Assembly (NCBI RefSeq): GCF_009909155.2
Contig: NZ_JAAAPM020000013.1
Coordinates: forward strand, 1 to 64,000
DNA: 64,000 nt
DNA from: Flavobacterium undicola
GTDB taxonomy: Bacteria > Bacteroidota > Bacteroidia > Flavobacteriales > Flavobacteriaceae
Direction of reading: 5' to 3'
Position numbers and translations under genes: made by a program. A model generated the notes under the pieces. The model was not told where the DNA came from. It made no database searches and saw only the letters and a list, made by a program, of their open reading frames with translations. Positions 36,567-47,700 of the stretch are shown here, piece by piece. Within the stretch, counting starts at the first letter, position 1; each line of letters starts with the position of its first letter.

Positions 36567-39188
36567 TTATTTCACTTTTTTAAATCGCAATACCGAAAAA
36601 GAATAGGCAGGAATTTCTTTATCAGCCACCTCAGACAACGAAATGCTATTAGTCACAGGAAGAAGCTGTTTGTCTTCAGGACGACCACTCAAACAAGTAT
36701 AAGAAACTTTAGTTTCCAAATTACCTAAAGAACTCAAATCCAGTTTAGTCTTAACTGATACAGGAAGCAAATTAACAATCTTAACTATATAATCTCCAGA
36801 AGCTTTATCGTGAACTACAGAAACATTAATACGTTTCTTTACAGCTTCAGATCTATCAGATAAGTCTAATGTAGTAGGAATATAAGTGTCTCCTCCATTT
36901 TGCCCAAACATTTTTTGCACATAATAACCCACTGTTGGTTTTACCTCTGTATTATTAAAATAAATCATATCGGGATTCCACTGGGTAAAATTCTCTTTAG
37001 CCAATAATGGAGCATATGAAGTCATGGCCACCACATCACCGTTGCGTTCTATATTTGATAAATGTAATGCCTCTGCCAATGCCGACTCCAAGTTAGGACC
37101 ACCCTTAGCACGAGCGGCGTATTCTCCCAAATATACCTTGGCTTTATTTCTATCGTAGCTATCATAAAAATCCTGATTATTAATATACCAACCTACAGAT
37201 TGATAGCCATGCTCATCCACCATTGACAAACCCAGTTTGTCTGCAATTTTCCAACCTTCCTCATAATCTGTACCATCTAACATAGGCCCAGTTGTTCCTA
37301 TTACGGTAATTTGGGGATATTTCTCTTTGATAGCTTTGTAAATCATCGTAAATCGTTCTTCGAATACATCAGTTATCATATCTTCATTACCCACACCAAT
37401 GTATTTCAAATTAAATGGTTTTGGATGTCCTGCTTCAGCACGTATCTTACCCCATTTGGTATTTACTCCTCCATTAGCCCATTCGATTAAATCTAAAACC
37501 TCTTGCACATATTCACCCATTTGCTCCATTGGTATTCCACCTTGTTGCCCTCCATGTGAATTTTGACATGGTACTCCCGCTGCAACCACAGGTAAAGGTA
37601 GTGCACCAATATCTTCACAGAATTGAAAATATTCGAAATAACCCAAACCTACCGTTTGATGATAATTCCAGATATTTCTTTGCGGTACACGGGCTTCCAA
37701 TGAACCAATAGTATTTTTCCAACGATACATATTACTTAAACCATCGCCATGTGACAAACAACCACCAGGAAAACGCATAAATTTTGGTTTTAAGTCAGCT
37801 ACAGTTTGTGCCAAATCTGCTCTCAATCCATTTTTGTGTCCCTTAAAAGTTTTCTGTGGAAACAATGAAATCATATCCACTGCCAGAGTTCCCTTAAAAA
37901 GTGGACAAATCTCTAACTTTGCATCAGCAATAGTTTGATTAACATTAAGAACAATTTCTTGTTTCTTCCAGCTTGCAGAAGTACATTTTATTGTGTTTTC
38001 AGCACATACACGACCTAACTTATCAACTAACCGAATTGATATAATACCTCCTTTACCTTCAAGTATTTTACCAAAAAGAGAAAAATCATACTTCTCACCC
38101 GCACGTAAGGATATACCACTAAAACCTTCATTTACCAAAGCTGCATCAGCTTCTTCTAACTTTAATTTACCGTAATGTTTATTATTAGGATGAAGCGGAG
38201 ACAAACTATCTACCACCCAAGAAGCTCCATTTCCTTTCAATTCCCACGCTTTACGGCTATTCCAATCATTTTCTTTGATTTCCTTATCACTCGCTTTATA
38301 TTCGAAATCACGATTTTGAATCAACTCAGCATAAAGTCCGCCATCAGCTGCGTAATTCAAATCTTCAAAGAATATCCCTATTAACATATCACTAATAGAT
38401 TTACTTTCAGCACTATTTAGGTTCACTTTAGCTTCTATCGGTTTCAAATAAGCAAAACGATTACTGTCATCCTTTGTTGATTCTCCTTTCAACATTCCTT
38501 TGTAAGCTGCCATTTGTTGTGTTTTTAATAAACCATCAACAACATTCCATTTCACCTTATGCACCGTTCCCGTAGCATTTTCTCCATTGATATTTATAGT
38601 AGTACGTAGATTTGTATTAACTCTGGATGAAACTTCTTTCACCTCCGAAAAGCCTTTAAAATCACGTGTAGTAACCGAATAAATTTTCTCCTTTCCGCTT
38701 AACTTACCTCCCCAAGTCAGATTATAACCATCTCCTTTTTTTACTGCCTCAATTGATAAACAATTATCGTCAGAAAGCATTTTTATGTAGGATTGCCTTT
38801 TCCATTTTGCTAAATCCTCCGAAGCTGCATGTGCTAAAAGCCCTTCTTTTTCGTTCAATGTCCAGAAACAATGCCAAATTCCTTGTTCATCTCTCAATAA
38901 AAAAGGCTGTATGATAGTTTTATCATGGCTGTAGTCGCTTTTTAAATATTTGTACTCATTTCCTATAGTATGCCATTTTTTACCATCAGGACTCCAAGCA
39001 AACATCAAACCATTTGCCCTTTTTCCTTCATTTTTTGTATAGGCAAATAAATAAACTGAATCTGGTTCTTTTGCCCAAATAGATGAACCTAACTGTCCTA
39101 TGAAAAAAATCAACAAGAGCATTAAAATCCTTTTCTTGTAATTCGTTTTTTTATTATCGCTAATTATTAAATCTCTTACTTTTTTCAT
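36567..39188 (-). CDS. GH51 alpha-L-arabinofuranosidase with N-terminal propeller remnant
   Basis: An 873-residue secreted protein, longer than usual GH51 enzymes (about 500-660). After the signal (about 25-40), residues 45-190 resemble blades of a GH43-clan propeller (LMFAWSPDGKKW, PFLLRDEQGIWHCFWTLN). The expected Asp is replaced in IIQPFLL, so the module looks non-catalytic. From about 260 the GH51 part begins (IGIFFEDLNYAADGGLYAELIQNRDFEY), with MRFPGGCLSHGDGL, the acid/base Glu602 in GVGNED and the nucleophile Glu689 in YLGEYAARA. A C-terminal beta domain follows. It releases arabinofuranose from arabinan or arabinoxylan side chains. The stop of the preceding gene is in tight register with the next gene (1-bp gap). 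Confidence 0.92.
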   Translation of the reverse strand: MKKVRDLIISDNKKTNYKKRILMLLLIFFIGQLGSSIWAKEPDSVYLFAYTKNEGKRANGLMFAWSPDGKKWHTIGNEYKYLKSDYSHDKTIIQPFLLRDEQGIWHCFWTLNEKEGLLAHAASEDLAKWKRQSYIKMLSDDNCLSIEAVKKGDGYNLTWGGKLSGKEKIYSVTTRDFKGFSEVKEVSSRVNTNLRTTININGENATGTVHKVKWNVVDGLLKTQQMAAYKGMLKGESTKDDSNRFAYLKPIEAKVNLNSAESKSISDMLIGIFFEDLNYAADGGLYAELIQNRDFEYKASDKEIKENDWNSRKAWELKGNGASWVVDSLSPLHPNNKHYGKLKLEEADAALVNEGFSGISLRAGEKYDFSLFGKILEGKGGIISIRLVDKLGRVCAENTIKCTSASWKKQEIVLNVNQTIADAKLEICPLFKGTLAVDMISLFPQKTFKGHKNGLRADLAQTVADLKPKFMRFPGGCLSHGDGLSNMYRWKNTIGSLEARVPQRNIWNYHQTVGLGYFEYFQFCEDIGALPLPVVAAGVPCQNSHGGQQGGIPMEQMGEYVQEVLDLIEWANGGVNTKWGKIRAEAGHPKPFNLKYIGVGNEDMITDVFEERFTMIYKAIKEKYPQITVIGTTGPMLDGTDYEEGWKIADKLGLSMVDEHGYQSVGWYINNQDFYDSYDRNKAKVYLGEYAARAKGGPNLESALAEALHLSNIERNGDVVAMTSYAPLLAKENFTQWNPDMIYFNNTEVKPTVGYYVQKMFGQNGGDTYIPTTLDLSDRSEAVKKRINVSVVHDKASGDYIVKIVNLLPVSVKTKLDLSSLGNLETKVSYTCLSGRPEDKQLLPVTNSISLSEVADKEIPAYSFSVLRFKKVK

Positions 39189-39189
39189 T

Positions 39190-40152
39190 TTAAATAGTTG
39201 GTTTAACTTTTTTTATTGTTCCGTCTTTTTTAAATTTTAATTTATCGATACATACTTCTCGATTGAAACCTGCTTCTGTACCCATTTTAATCCCATTCGG
39301 TCGCTGAAAACGATGATATACAATATACCATTTGTCTTTACCTGGTATTTGTAAAACAGAATGGTGACCTGTAGCAAATATGCCTTTATTAGGTTCTTTT
39401 TGTATGACAACCACACTTTGAGAAGAATCTATTGGTCCAAGTGGCGATGTAGCTTTTATATACCGAACTTCATAATCTTCACTTCTTGTGTCATTTTTTG
39501 ACCAGGAGAAATAATAAAAACCTTTGCGATAAAAAACAAATGGCGCTTCGCTATAATAAGTATCATTCTTTATTATAATTTGAGTAGTATTGGGTTTCAC
39601 CGAAATCATATCGTCATTTAACTCACAACCCGCCATAAAATAATTTCCCCAATACAAATAAAATTTTCCTGTTTTTGGATCCGTAAAAACATCCGGATCA
39701 ATATTTTGTCCGCGATTCATTCCTTCAGGAAATTTATCAATCAACGCCTTTCCCGAATCTATAAAAGGGCCTGTAGGATTATCAGCAACAGCAACCCCTA
39801 TTTTTTTATTCGCAGTGAAATAATAATAATATTTGTATTCCCCATTTTTGTCTTTTTTTTCAACAATACTTGGCGCCCACGCATTAGCATTAGCCCATGA
39901 AACATCTTTTTTTAAATCCAATATAACACCTTCATCTTTCCAATTTTTTAAATTATCCGAAGAGAAAACTTTAAAATAAGTTCCAGACCAATTTTTAAAT
40001 CCATCAGATGTAGGATAGATATAATATTTACCAGTCTTTTCTGCATATAAAACATGTGGGTCTGCATACAAACCAGGCAATATTGGATTTTGAGCATAAA
40101 TATTATATGAGCAAAACAATAGCAGTATTACCTGAAGATTAATTTTTTTCAT
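39190..40152 (-). CDS. GH43 family glycosidase
   Basis: A 320-residue single-domain propeller enzyme with signal peptide (MKKINLQVILLLFCSYNIYA) from the ATG at 40152. An upstream in-frame ATG at 40185 would precede the signal with 11 odd residues. The acids are in PGLYADPHV (base), NIDPDVFTDPKTGKFYLYW (pKa) and YSEAPFVFYRKGFYYFSW (acid), all present. The late GHHSVLQIPGKDKWYIVYHR is the usual last-blade signature. An alpha-L-arabinofuranosidase or exo-acting enzyme is likely. It is second in the unit, between the double GH43 and GH51. Confidence 0.9.
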   Translation of the reverse strand: MKKINLQVILLLFCSYNIYAQNPILPGLYADPHVLYAEKTGKYYIYPTSDGFKNWSGTYFKVFSSDNLKNWKDEGVILDLKKDVSWANANAWAPSIVEKKDKNGEYKYYYYFTANKKIGVAVADNPTGPFIDSGKALIDKFPEGMNRGQNIDPDVFTDPKTGKFYLYWGNYFMAGCELNDDMISVKPNTTQIIIKNDTYYSEAPFVFYRKGFYYFSWSKNDTRSEDYEVRYIKATSPLGPIDSSQSVVVIQKEPNKGIFATGHHSVLQIPGKDKWYIVYHRFQRPNGIKMGTEAGFNREVCIDKLKFKKDGTIKKVKPTI

Positions 40153-40187
40153 AATTTTCACATTCACTATACAGTATAAATTCAACC

Positions 40188-42644
40188 CTATTTAAATTTC
40201 AACTGAAGTTTCCATTTTTCGGCAAGCTTTGCTGCTTCTTCTTTTGTCAAATGAATTACTGCCGCATGTTTTGGAGAAGTAAAGTTGGTTGTTTTCATCA
40301 CCCCTTCGTTAAAATGACCAAGGTCTTTGAAATTCACAAAATCAGAAGTTTCACTGAAACCAAAGTTATGAGGATCAATACCATAGATATCATACATTAG
40401 TACCCATTTATCTTCACCAATTCGCTTCCATACATTTGGTGCCTCACATGGCTTAGGTTCTGGATCATACCACCGTGGATCGTATTCATAGCCTGCATTT
40501 ATTTTATCAGAAACCGCCTGCTTAATACCCGGAGTTCCATCATGGGCCACATAAAACATCCTGTATTTATCCTTTACTTTTGTAATATCTGCATCAATCG
40601 CCGAAACTTTATAATCCGGATATTCAAATAACAGTTGTGGTATTGATTCTAGTTTATCAAAATCATCGTTTACATAAGCATAATATAATTTGTTAGCTTC
40701 GTTTTGAAAACGCATGGTAAAATAGATCATTAATTTCCCTTTCTCTTCATCATAGATAACTTCAGGTGCCCAGGCACAACCTATTTCACTAAATGCAGCT
40801 GAAAATTCATTAAGGTAAATATTTTTACGCTTCCAGTTAATCAAATCCCAAGATTTCATTAATACCAAACCTTTATTATTTCCCCAACCATATTTTGCTT
40901 TATCACGCTCCCACTCGGTATCGCGGAAACCATCTCTTTTTGCAAATACATGAAGGTCAGTCATAGCCAAATAAAATGCTCCATCAGGACCACGATAAAT
41001 ATGTGGATCACGAATCCCTTTTTGACTGGCAATAGTATCGCCTCCAATTATTGGTTTACCATCATTTAATGCTGTAAAACTGTATCCATCAGGACTCAAA
41101 GCCATGTGTAAACTATGTGTTTCATCTTTATGAAAAACCATCAAATAAGCACTCATATCCTTCTCTGTAGGAGTAGCATTTGCGTAGCGAAAATCTTTGA
41201 AAATACTTTTTCCTTTTCCAAAAGAAATCAAACCTGGTCTCAAGGCGTAGAATCCTTTGTAATTATTATGATGCATTTTAGAAACATCAATATCCTTAGC
41301 TATAACTGTCCACTTTAATCCATCCTTACTCGCTAAGAAAGTACAGTTATTTCCTTTGTTTAATATTTTTACAAAAAAGTGTTTTCCAAATTTATTTGGT
41401 ATTTTAGTGTTGTGTTCCGCGTCTTTATAAACGGTGAAATTTTTACCGTCTGAAACAATCCCTGAAAAAGCTTTCTCATTATAAAACAGAATCAATCCTG
41501 CCTGATTGTCTTTATCAACCTGAACCTCAACCTGAGTTACATAAGATTTATCAGTTGGAGTAATTAATAATTTTCGTGCATTATCCGGAGAATCTCCATT
41601 TGCTTTTACCGTAAGTGATTTATTTTTTAATGTTAGAGCCTCAGGCGCATACTCTTTCCAAAATGTCCATTGTAAACCTAATTCTGAACCTTTAAAATCG
41701 TCAGACAATTCAAGTCCTTGTTTTGTTGTTTTATTGGTTACAATTGGATTTGCTTTTTTTATAGTACGATACCAGCCATCTGAAGTCCATTCAATAGGCT
41801 CAATTAATGTTTGACGACCCAAAGTATGGTAACCATTAGCATAAGCGTGATACACAATCCACCAATTTCCGTTTACATCATCTACTAATGTACCATGACC
41901 TTTTGACCACCAATTGTCTGTTTCACTATAAGTATGCACAATTGGGTTATACGGAGAATTCTCCCAAGGACCAGTAGGATTCTTAGAACGTGCTGTAACG
42001 ACCATGTGACTTGTTGCCGGACCTGCTGTTCCTCCCTCAGCTGAAGTCATATAGTAATAGCCATCTTTATAGGTTAATTTAGGAGATTCTAAACACATAC
42101 ATTCTGTTTTCCAACCTTTGGGATATACCCATCCGTCATAAACTGATTTAAGTTCTCCAATAGTACTCAAACCATCATCCGAAAGACGAATTACTTTTCC
42201 CTCATTAACATATAAAAAACGTTGTCCATCCTTCCCTACCACATGTCCAGGATCAATCCCAGGAACTTTTAAATCAATTGGTTTACTCCATGGCCCTTTA
42301 ATATCATTAGCCCAAACTACCCAGTTTGTTTGTGCTGCTGGATAATAAAGATAAAATTTACCGTTATGTTTTACAAGATCAGGTGCCATAGCCGAACCCT
42401 CATACTCTGGTATTACACGGGTAATAGGTTCCCAATTAACCAAATCCTGAGAATGCCAAATCAAAAAACCCGGCTTATAATAAAATGGAGAATGTGTCAT
42501 GTAATAATCCTTTCCATCACGTAAAATCGTTGGATCAGGATAATCTCCAGACAAAATAGCTTTGGGATATTCCTGAGCTATTATTGTTAAAGTACAACAA
42601 AATAAAAAAGATAATAAAAGAAAAAGAGATTTAATTTTGGTCAT
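40188..42644 (-). CDS. Double GH43 enzyme with two complete active sites
   Basis: An 818-residue secreted protein with two propellers. The N-terminal one (about 27-320) has Asp in SGDYPDPTILRDGKDYYMT, Asp in VPGIDPGHVV and Glu in CLESPKLTYKDGYYYM. A beta-sandwich (about 325-500) separates it from the second propeller (about 510-800). There Asp in GIRDPHIYRGPDG, Asp in AIDADITKVKDKYRMFY and Glu in CEAPNVWK form another full triad. The two modules probably cut different linkages of the same side chain. It is the first gene after promoter B, and its start lies about 250 nt from the predicted -7 element. Confidence 0.9.
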   Translation of the reverse strand: MTKIKSLFLLLSFLFCCTLTIIAQEYPKAILSGDYPDPTILRDGKDYYMTHSPFYYKPGFLIWHSQDLVNWEPITRVIPEYEGSAMAPDLVKHNGKFYLYYPAAQTNWVVWANDIKGPWSKPIDLKVPGIDPGHVVGKDGQRFLYVNEGKVIRLSDDGLSTIGELKSVYDGWVYPKGWKTECMCLESPKLTYKDGYYYMTSAEGGTAGPATSHMVVTARSKNPTGPWENSPYNPIVHTYSETDNWWSKGHGTLVDDVNGNWWIVYHAYANGYHTLGRQTLIEPIEWTSDGWYRTIKKANPIVTNKTTKQGLELSDDFKGSELGLQWTFWKEYAPEALTLKNKSLTVKANGDSPDNARKLLITPTDKSYVTQVEVQVDKDNQAGLILFYNEKAFSGIVSDGKNFTVYKDAEHNTKIPNKFGKHFFVKILNKGNNCTFLASKDGLKWTVIAKDIDVSKMHHNNYKGFYALRPGLISFGKGKSIFKDFRYANATPTEKDMSAYLMVFHKDETHSLHMALSPDGYSFTALNDGKPIIGGDTIASQKGIRDPHIYRGPDGAFYLAMTDLHVFAKRDGFRDTEWERDKAKYGWGNNKGLVLMKSWDLINWKRKNIYLNEFSAAFSEIGCAWAPEVIYDEEKGKLMIYFTMRFQNEANKLYYAYVNDDFDKLESIPQLLFEYPDYKVSAIDADITKVKDKYRMFYVAHDGTPGIKQAVSDKINAGYEYDPRWYDPEPKPCEAPNVWKRIGEDKWVLMYDIYGIDPHNFGFSETSDFVNFKDLGHFNEGVMKTTNFTSPKHAAVIHLTKEEAAKLAEKWKLQLKFK

Positions 42645-43120
42645 ATTTTAGTTAGTTATTTATTAAGAATTTAAAAACATTGGGGATAATCATTAAAACA
42701 ACCGATACCCTCTTGTAAGATACAACATATTCAAAAAGTCTTTTTTAACAAAAAACCTCTTTTCACTTTGACTCATTAAAATCATGACTTTTTTAGCATT
42801 AAAAAACATCAAATAGATTTAAAATGATTATATTTTTCAGAAGCAAATTATTATTAATGTTAAATATACACTTATTTTAAATGTCTAATAAACAAAATTA
42901 GCCAGAACCGTTAATTTTGGAGATAAATTATCATTCATAATTTATAAATTATAGACCAATTATAGCATTAACTTACTAAAAACAAGGCTTTTTTTTGTGA
43001 TACTATATTTTTAAGTAAAAAATAATTTCATTTTACAGATTATCAAGAATAAATAATTAAAAATCATAAATTGATTATTTTGGAAAATTGACCGTACAAA
43101 TCTTTTCACCAATGCATATT
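42645..43120. other. Intergenic region with promoter B
   Basis: Part of the 618-bp gap between the double GH43 and SusD2 genes, with no coding frame. It contains promoter B (42893-43037) and an AT-rich leader of about 240 nt. Confidence 0.5.
42893..43037 (-). promoter_or_regulatory. Promoter B, matching promoter A
   Basis: On the minus strand the -7 element TAATTTTG is at 42900-42893. The half-sites ATAAATTATCATTCATA (42923-42939) and ATAAATTATAGACCAAT (42944-42960) are again 21 bp apart and start 23 bp beyond the -7 element, exactly as at promoter A. AGCATTA and AATAATTTCATTTTACA (43021-43037) are shared at nearly the same distances. This points to one activator for both units. Confidence 0.75.
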
Positions 43121-43160
43121 TAAAAATTAGCCAGGTTCAAAATTCAATCTGAACCTAGCT
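43121..43160 (-). terminator. Terminator after susD2
   Basis: The arms AGCCAGGTTCA (43129-43139) and TGAACCTAGCT (43150-43160) pair with one mismatch. On the minus strand they are followed by AATTTTTAAAT. It lies about 100 bp beyond the stop at 43263. Confidence 0.7.
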
Positions 43161-43262
43161 TACTTTATTTAGTAGTTTCTATTTAGTAACTGGATTTATT
43201 CTTACTTAGATCTATTTTAAAACATTATCTAATGTAATCCAGTGTACATCCAAAAAAACACT

Positions 43263-44753
43263 TTATTTTACATTAGGAATTGGAGCCCAATAATAGGTAT
43301 GATTTGTATCATCTGGATGATTGATTAAAGGTACTTCAGATGGATCACGATCAATAAGAGCTTTTGCAACAGTTTCAGTTCTAATAAGATCAAACCATCT
43401 TGCAGCAGGTTCACCTCCTGTAAATTCCCAACCTCTTTCAGCTACAACTGCAGCCTTAAAATCAGTTGGAGACAAACCAGATGTAAGATTAGCTAAACCT
43501 GCTCTGGTTCTTACTTCATTGATAGCTGCATAAGCAGTGACATCTGGACCAGACGACATCGCTTTTGCTTCGGCGTAGGTAAGTAATACTTCAGCATAGC
43601 GTATAACAGGAACAGTCATACTTCCCCACCAATTTGCAGCTGTGTGAGTTGTTTTATTGTAACTATCATCAAAACGGTATTTCAAAAAATAAGGATGCTT
43701 ACGCAAATTTTGAGTGTAATCTCCAGGAGTATTAGGATTTCCATTTAAAAAATACACTTTTTGATAGGTTGCATCTTTTCTAGGTCCTGCAGGAAACTTG
43801 TTGTAAAAGGCAATTTCACCGTAGCCATCACTCCAACCACCTTCATCTTCAGGAGCATAAGAATTTGGACCGGTCATACTACCATTTTCAAAATTAAAAA
43901 CAGGTAAATTATTATTGTAATAGCATCCGTAAACGGTCTCATGATTATACTTATTTTGTATATCAAACAAGTCAGCACTATTAGTTTCTAATTTATAGCC
44001 CCATGTTCCTTTATTATCAATAACTTCTTTAGCTTTTGCAGCAGCCAATGCATATTTATCGGTTTGTTTAAGTGGCCATCCCGCCATTGTAAGATAAACA
44101 TTTGCTAACAATGCTTTAGCCGATCCACTGGTAGGATAAATATCAACACCGTTTTGAACTCTAACACCACTCCAATGTGCAGGTAACATAATCTCTGCCT
44201 TTTTTAAATCTTCAACAATCAAGGCATAAACATCAGTAGGTTGAGAATTTGGTAAATCAGTATAAACTTTTGATTCAGTTGGCAGAGGCACTGCACCCCA
44301 AACTCTGGTCAAAAAGAAATAACTAAGTGCGCGACTAAAATAAGCATATCCGGCAGTATTGTTTCTTTCAACTTCACTAGCTTGTACTGCATTTTGATAA
44401 TTTGCAATCAAGGCATTAGCCGATTTAATAGTGGCATAGAAATTATTCCACCATGCAGTCATCCTGTCATTAGATGATGTAGCATTAAAGGTGTCGAAGT
44501 CTGAAAAATTAAATTTATTACCTGCTCTTTGAACAGAGAAATCATCTGCACCATAACAAGTTGCAATACCAGATGACGTATTAAATGCACCATTAATCTT
44601 AAGACTCAATGCAATAGTTGCCATATCCAGGTCACTACTTGTTTTGTAAAAATTCAAAGGGGTAATACTCCCCTTTGGAGTTTCGTCTAAATAACTGTTG
44701 TCACAGGATGAAAAACCAATCATCACTACGATTAAATATATATATAGTTTCAT
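43263..44753 (-). CDS. SusD-like glycan-binding lipoprotein 2
   Basis: A 496-residue SusD family protein from the ATG at 44753, with lipobox SSCDNSYLDETPKGSI. The N-terminal helices include GYAYFSRALSYFFLTRVWGAVPL. Near the C terminus are VIRYAEVLLTYAEAKAMS, INEVRTRAGLANL and ERGWEFTGGEPAARWFDLIR. The frame extends to 44792, but that would overlap SusC2 and put 13 polar residues before the signal. It partners SusC2. The extra-short family length and the FecR-controlled partner suggest a different ligand size from SusD1. Confidence 0.95.
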   Translation of the reverse strand: MKLYIYLIVVMIGFSSCDNSYLDETPKGSITPLNFYKTSSDLDMATIALSLKINGAFNTSSGIATCYGADDFSVQRAGNKFNFSDFDTFNATSSNDRMTAWWNNFYATIKSANALIANYQNAVQASEVERNNTAGYAYFSRALSYFFLTRVWGAVPLPTESKVYTDLPNSQPTDVYALIVEDLKKAEIMLPAHWSGVRVQNGVDIYPTSGSAKALLANVYLTMAGWPLKQTDKYALAAAKAKEVIDNKGTWGYKLETNSADLFDIQNKYNHETVYGCYYNNNLPVFNFENGSMTGPNSYAPEDEGGWSDGYGEIAFYNKFPAGPRKDATYQKVYFLNGNPNTPGDYTQNLRKHPYFLKYRFDDSYNKTTHTAANWWGSMTVPVIRYAEVLLTYAEAKAMSSGPDVTAYAAINEVRTRAGLANLTSGLSPTDFKAAVVAERGWEFTGGEPAARWFDLIRTETVAKALIDRDPSEVPLINHPDDTNHTYYWAPIPNVK

Positions 44754-44781
44754 TTTTTTAGTTTTAATTAAGTTGAATTTT

Positions 44782-47700
44782 CTACAATCCAATGTTTAGT
44801 GATAAAGTGACTGTTTTTGGAGATGGATATGCTCCCAAATCGATTCCGGCATCGGCATCACTACTTGATGAAGTTGAAGATGCTTCAGGATCAAATCCTT
44901 TGTATTTAGTAAAAGTCAAAAAGTTTTGTGCACTAATTGATATTTTAGCTGATGATACATTAACCACACTTTTTGGTATAGAATATGACAAACTAATATT
45001 TTTAACTCTTACATAGCTTGCATCTTGAAGAAAACGAGTTGATTCAATAATATTTCTATTTGTGGTACTTCCCGGATTAGCCCAAACTGCATTTGTATTT
45101 TGAGGTGTCCAATAATTAGATACTTCGTTCAAAGTAGGATAAGCAACATCTGATGTTGGTACTGCAGTTGCAGCATAGGTAGCATTAAACATTTTGTTTC
45201 CATGTGCTCCTTGAATAAATATATTCAATTCGAAATTTTTATAACTAAAGTTGTTAGTAAATCCCCATTGATATTTAGGTGTTGCCGAACCTGAAATCAC
45301 TTTATCCTCATCTCCAATTGAATTATTTCCACTTACATCAGTATAACGGTTATCCCCAGCTTTGAAACCAAGTGTAGGATCGTCATTTTTATAAATACCA
45401 GTCCATGGTATTAGGTAAAATGAACCTAAAGGTTCCCCTTTTTTAATAGCTTGAATCGGATTTGAAATTAAACCATTAATTGGTCCTCTCAATACTATAG
45501 ACTCATCACCTAAACTCATTACTTTATTTTGATTGGTCGAAAAGTTACCACCTAATGACCATTTGAAATTTTCAGATTGAATAGCATCAAAATCAACAGC
45601 CATTTCAAAACCTCTATTATTTACTTTTCCTACGTTTTTCAAGAATGTACCACCGCCACTGTAATTTGGGATATTGGTAAATAACAACAAATCGCGAGTA
45701 TCTTTATTATAATAATCAGCAGTAAAATTTAATCGGTTATTTAATAAACTAACATCAATACCCACATCTACTTGACTCGTTGTTTCCCATTTTACATCCG
45801 GAGTTGCGGGATTACCTATGGAATACCCTAAATATCCAGTAGGCGTACCATATGAATAGGTAAAAGGATTAAGTAATCCAAGAGTACTATATGGAGGTAC
45901 AGATTGATTTCCTGTAATTCCCCATCCCGCTCTTAGTTTTAGAGTTGAAAAAACATCCATATCTTTTATAAATGACTCTTCAGAAAGTTTCCATCCTAAA
46001 CCAACAGATGGAAAATTACTCCATTTATTTTTCCCTTGAAATTTAGACGAACCATCTCTTCTCATCGTTGCAGTTAAAAGATATTTACTATCATAGGCAT
46101 ATTCAAAACGTCCCATATAAGATAGTATGCCCCAATTTGTATAATTAGAAGAAATACCCTGACTGGCATTTAGCGATAGATTATCATATCCATTGATAGT
46201 AGATGAGAGACCAGAACCGCTGGCACTAAATCCAGAAGTTTTATTTGAAGTATTCTCATAAACAGCTGTAACTGTTAAGTCATGAACAGTATTAAATGTT
46301 TTATGAAACGTAAGAATATCACTATTTTGAAAAGTATAGGCTTCTCTATAGCTTTGACCCGATCCCATATTACCAGGGCTAATCCATTGATTGTTCAAGA
46401 ATGCACCTTTAGAAATTTTCATATCTAAACCTGTATTAACTGTAAAAGTCAACCAATCGGTAATTTTGTATTTTAATTTACCATTAAAAATACCCACATT
46501 TGAAAAATCATTGCTATTTCTTTCTTTAAGTATCATATAAGGATTTTGCCAAATTGGTGATACCGCTCTAACATTATATAAACCATTGGCTTCATCATCA
46601 TATATTGATTCTGTTGGAGCCCAAGTCATCCCTGACATCACGGGATTCCCTTTATCTCCTATATCAGTATTGTTTTTAGAATTAATTCTGCTAACAAACA
46701 TTCCAAGATCTAAATTGAAACGCTCACTCAATTTTATTCCTAAATTAGAACGAAGTCCAAATTTATTTTGATTCGAATTTAAAAGTAAACCTTCTTGATC
46801 TGTGTAAAATCCAGAAATAAAGTACTTAGTATTGTCGGTTCCTCCGGATACTGTAACTTGATGGTTTTGTGTTACTGCATTAGCAAAAATCTTATTTTGC
46901 ATATCAGTTGTTTTATTTGCAAATGAATCAGGATTTGGAAATACAGTAGTACCTGCAGCAACATTGGCTACTTTAGCATAAGTTACTGCATCCATCAAAT
47001 CATATTTCTTCATAGGGCTGTTAAAACTAACAAAAGAAGAATATTGAATTTTTGTTTTTCCGGTTTTTCCAGATTTAGTAGTAATTAATATTACACCATT
47101 AGCCCCTCTTGATCCGTAAATAGCTGTACCTGAAGCATCCTTTAAAATTTCCATGGAACTAATATCATTTATATTAACATCCTGAAAACCGGAACTACTT
47201 AAAGCAATACCATCTACAACATATAAAGGTTCATTCCCTGCATTAACAGAATTTGCACCTCTAATACGGACTTTTATACCTCCTCCAGGAGCACCCGAAT
47301 TATTGTTTACAGCCACACCGGCAACACGACCTTGTATAGCAGCTGCAGAATTTAGAACAGGTTGGTCTTTATAACTATCCGAAGACAATGTTGTCACAGC
47401 TCCAGTTAAGTCTTTACGTTTTTTGGATCCGTAACCAACTACCACCACATCTTCTAATTTACTTGTTTCTTGTAGCAGGACAATTTTTAAGTTTTCCGAT
47501 TTAGAAACTTTTACTTCTTGGGTGGCAAAACCGATATAAGAAATGACTAATGTACTTTCGCTATCTGCGGTTTTTAATTCAAAATTACCGTCAAAATCTG
47601 TAGTCGTTGCTTTTTTTGTGTTTTTAACAAGTACTGTAACTCCAGGTAAAGGAGCTCCTTTTTCGTCAGTAATTTTACCTTTAATTATATTTTGCTGTAT

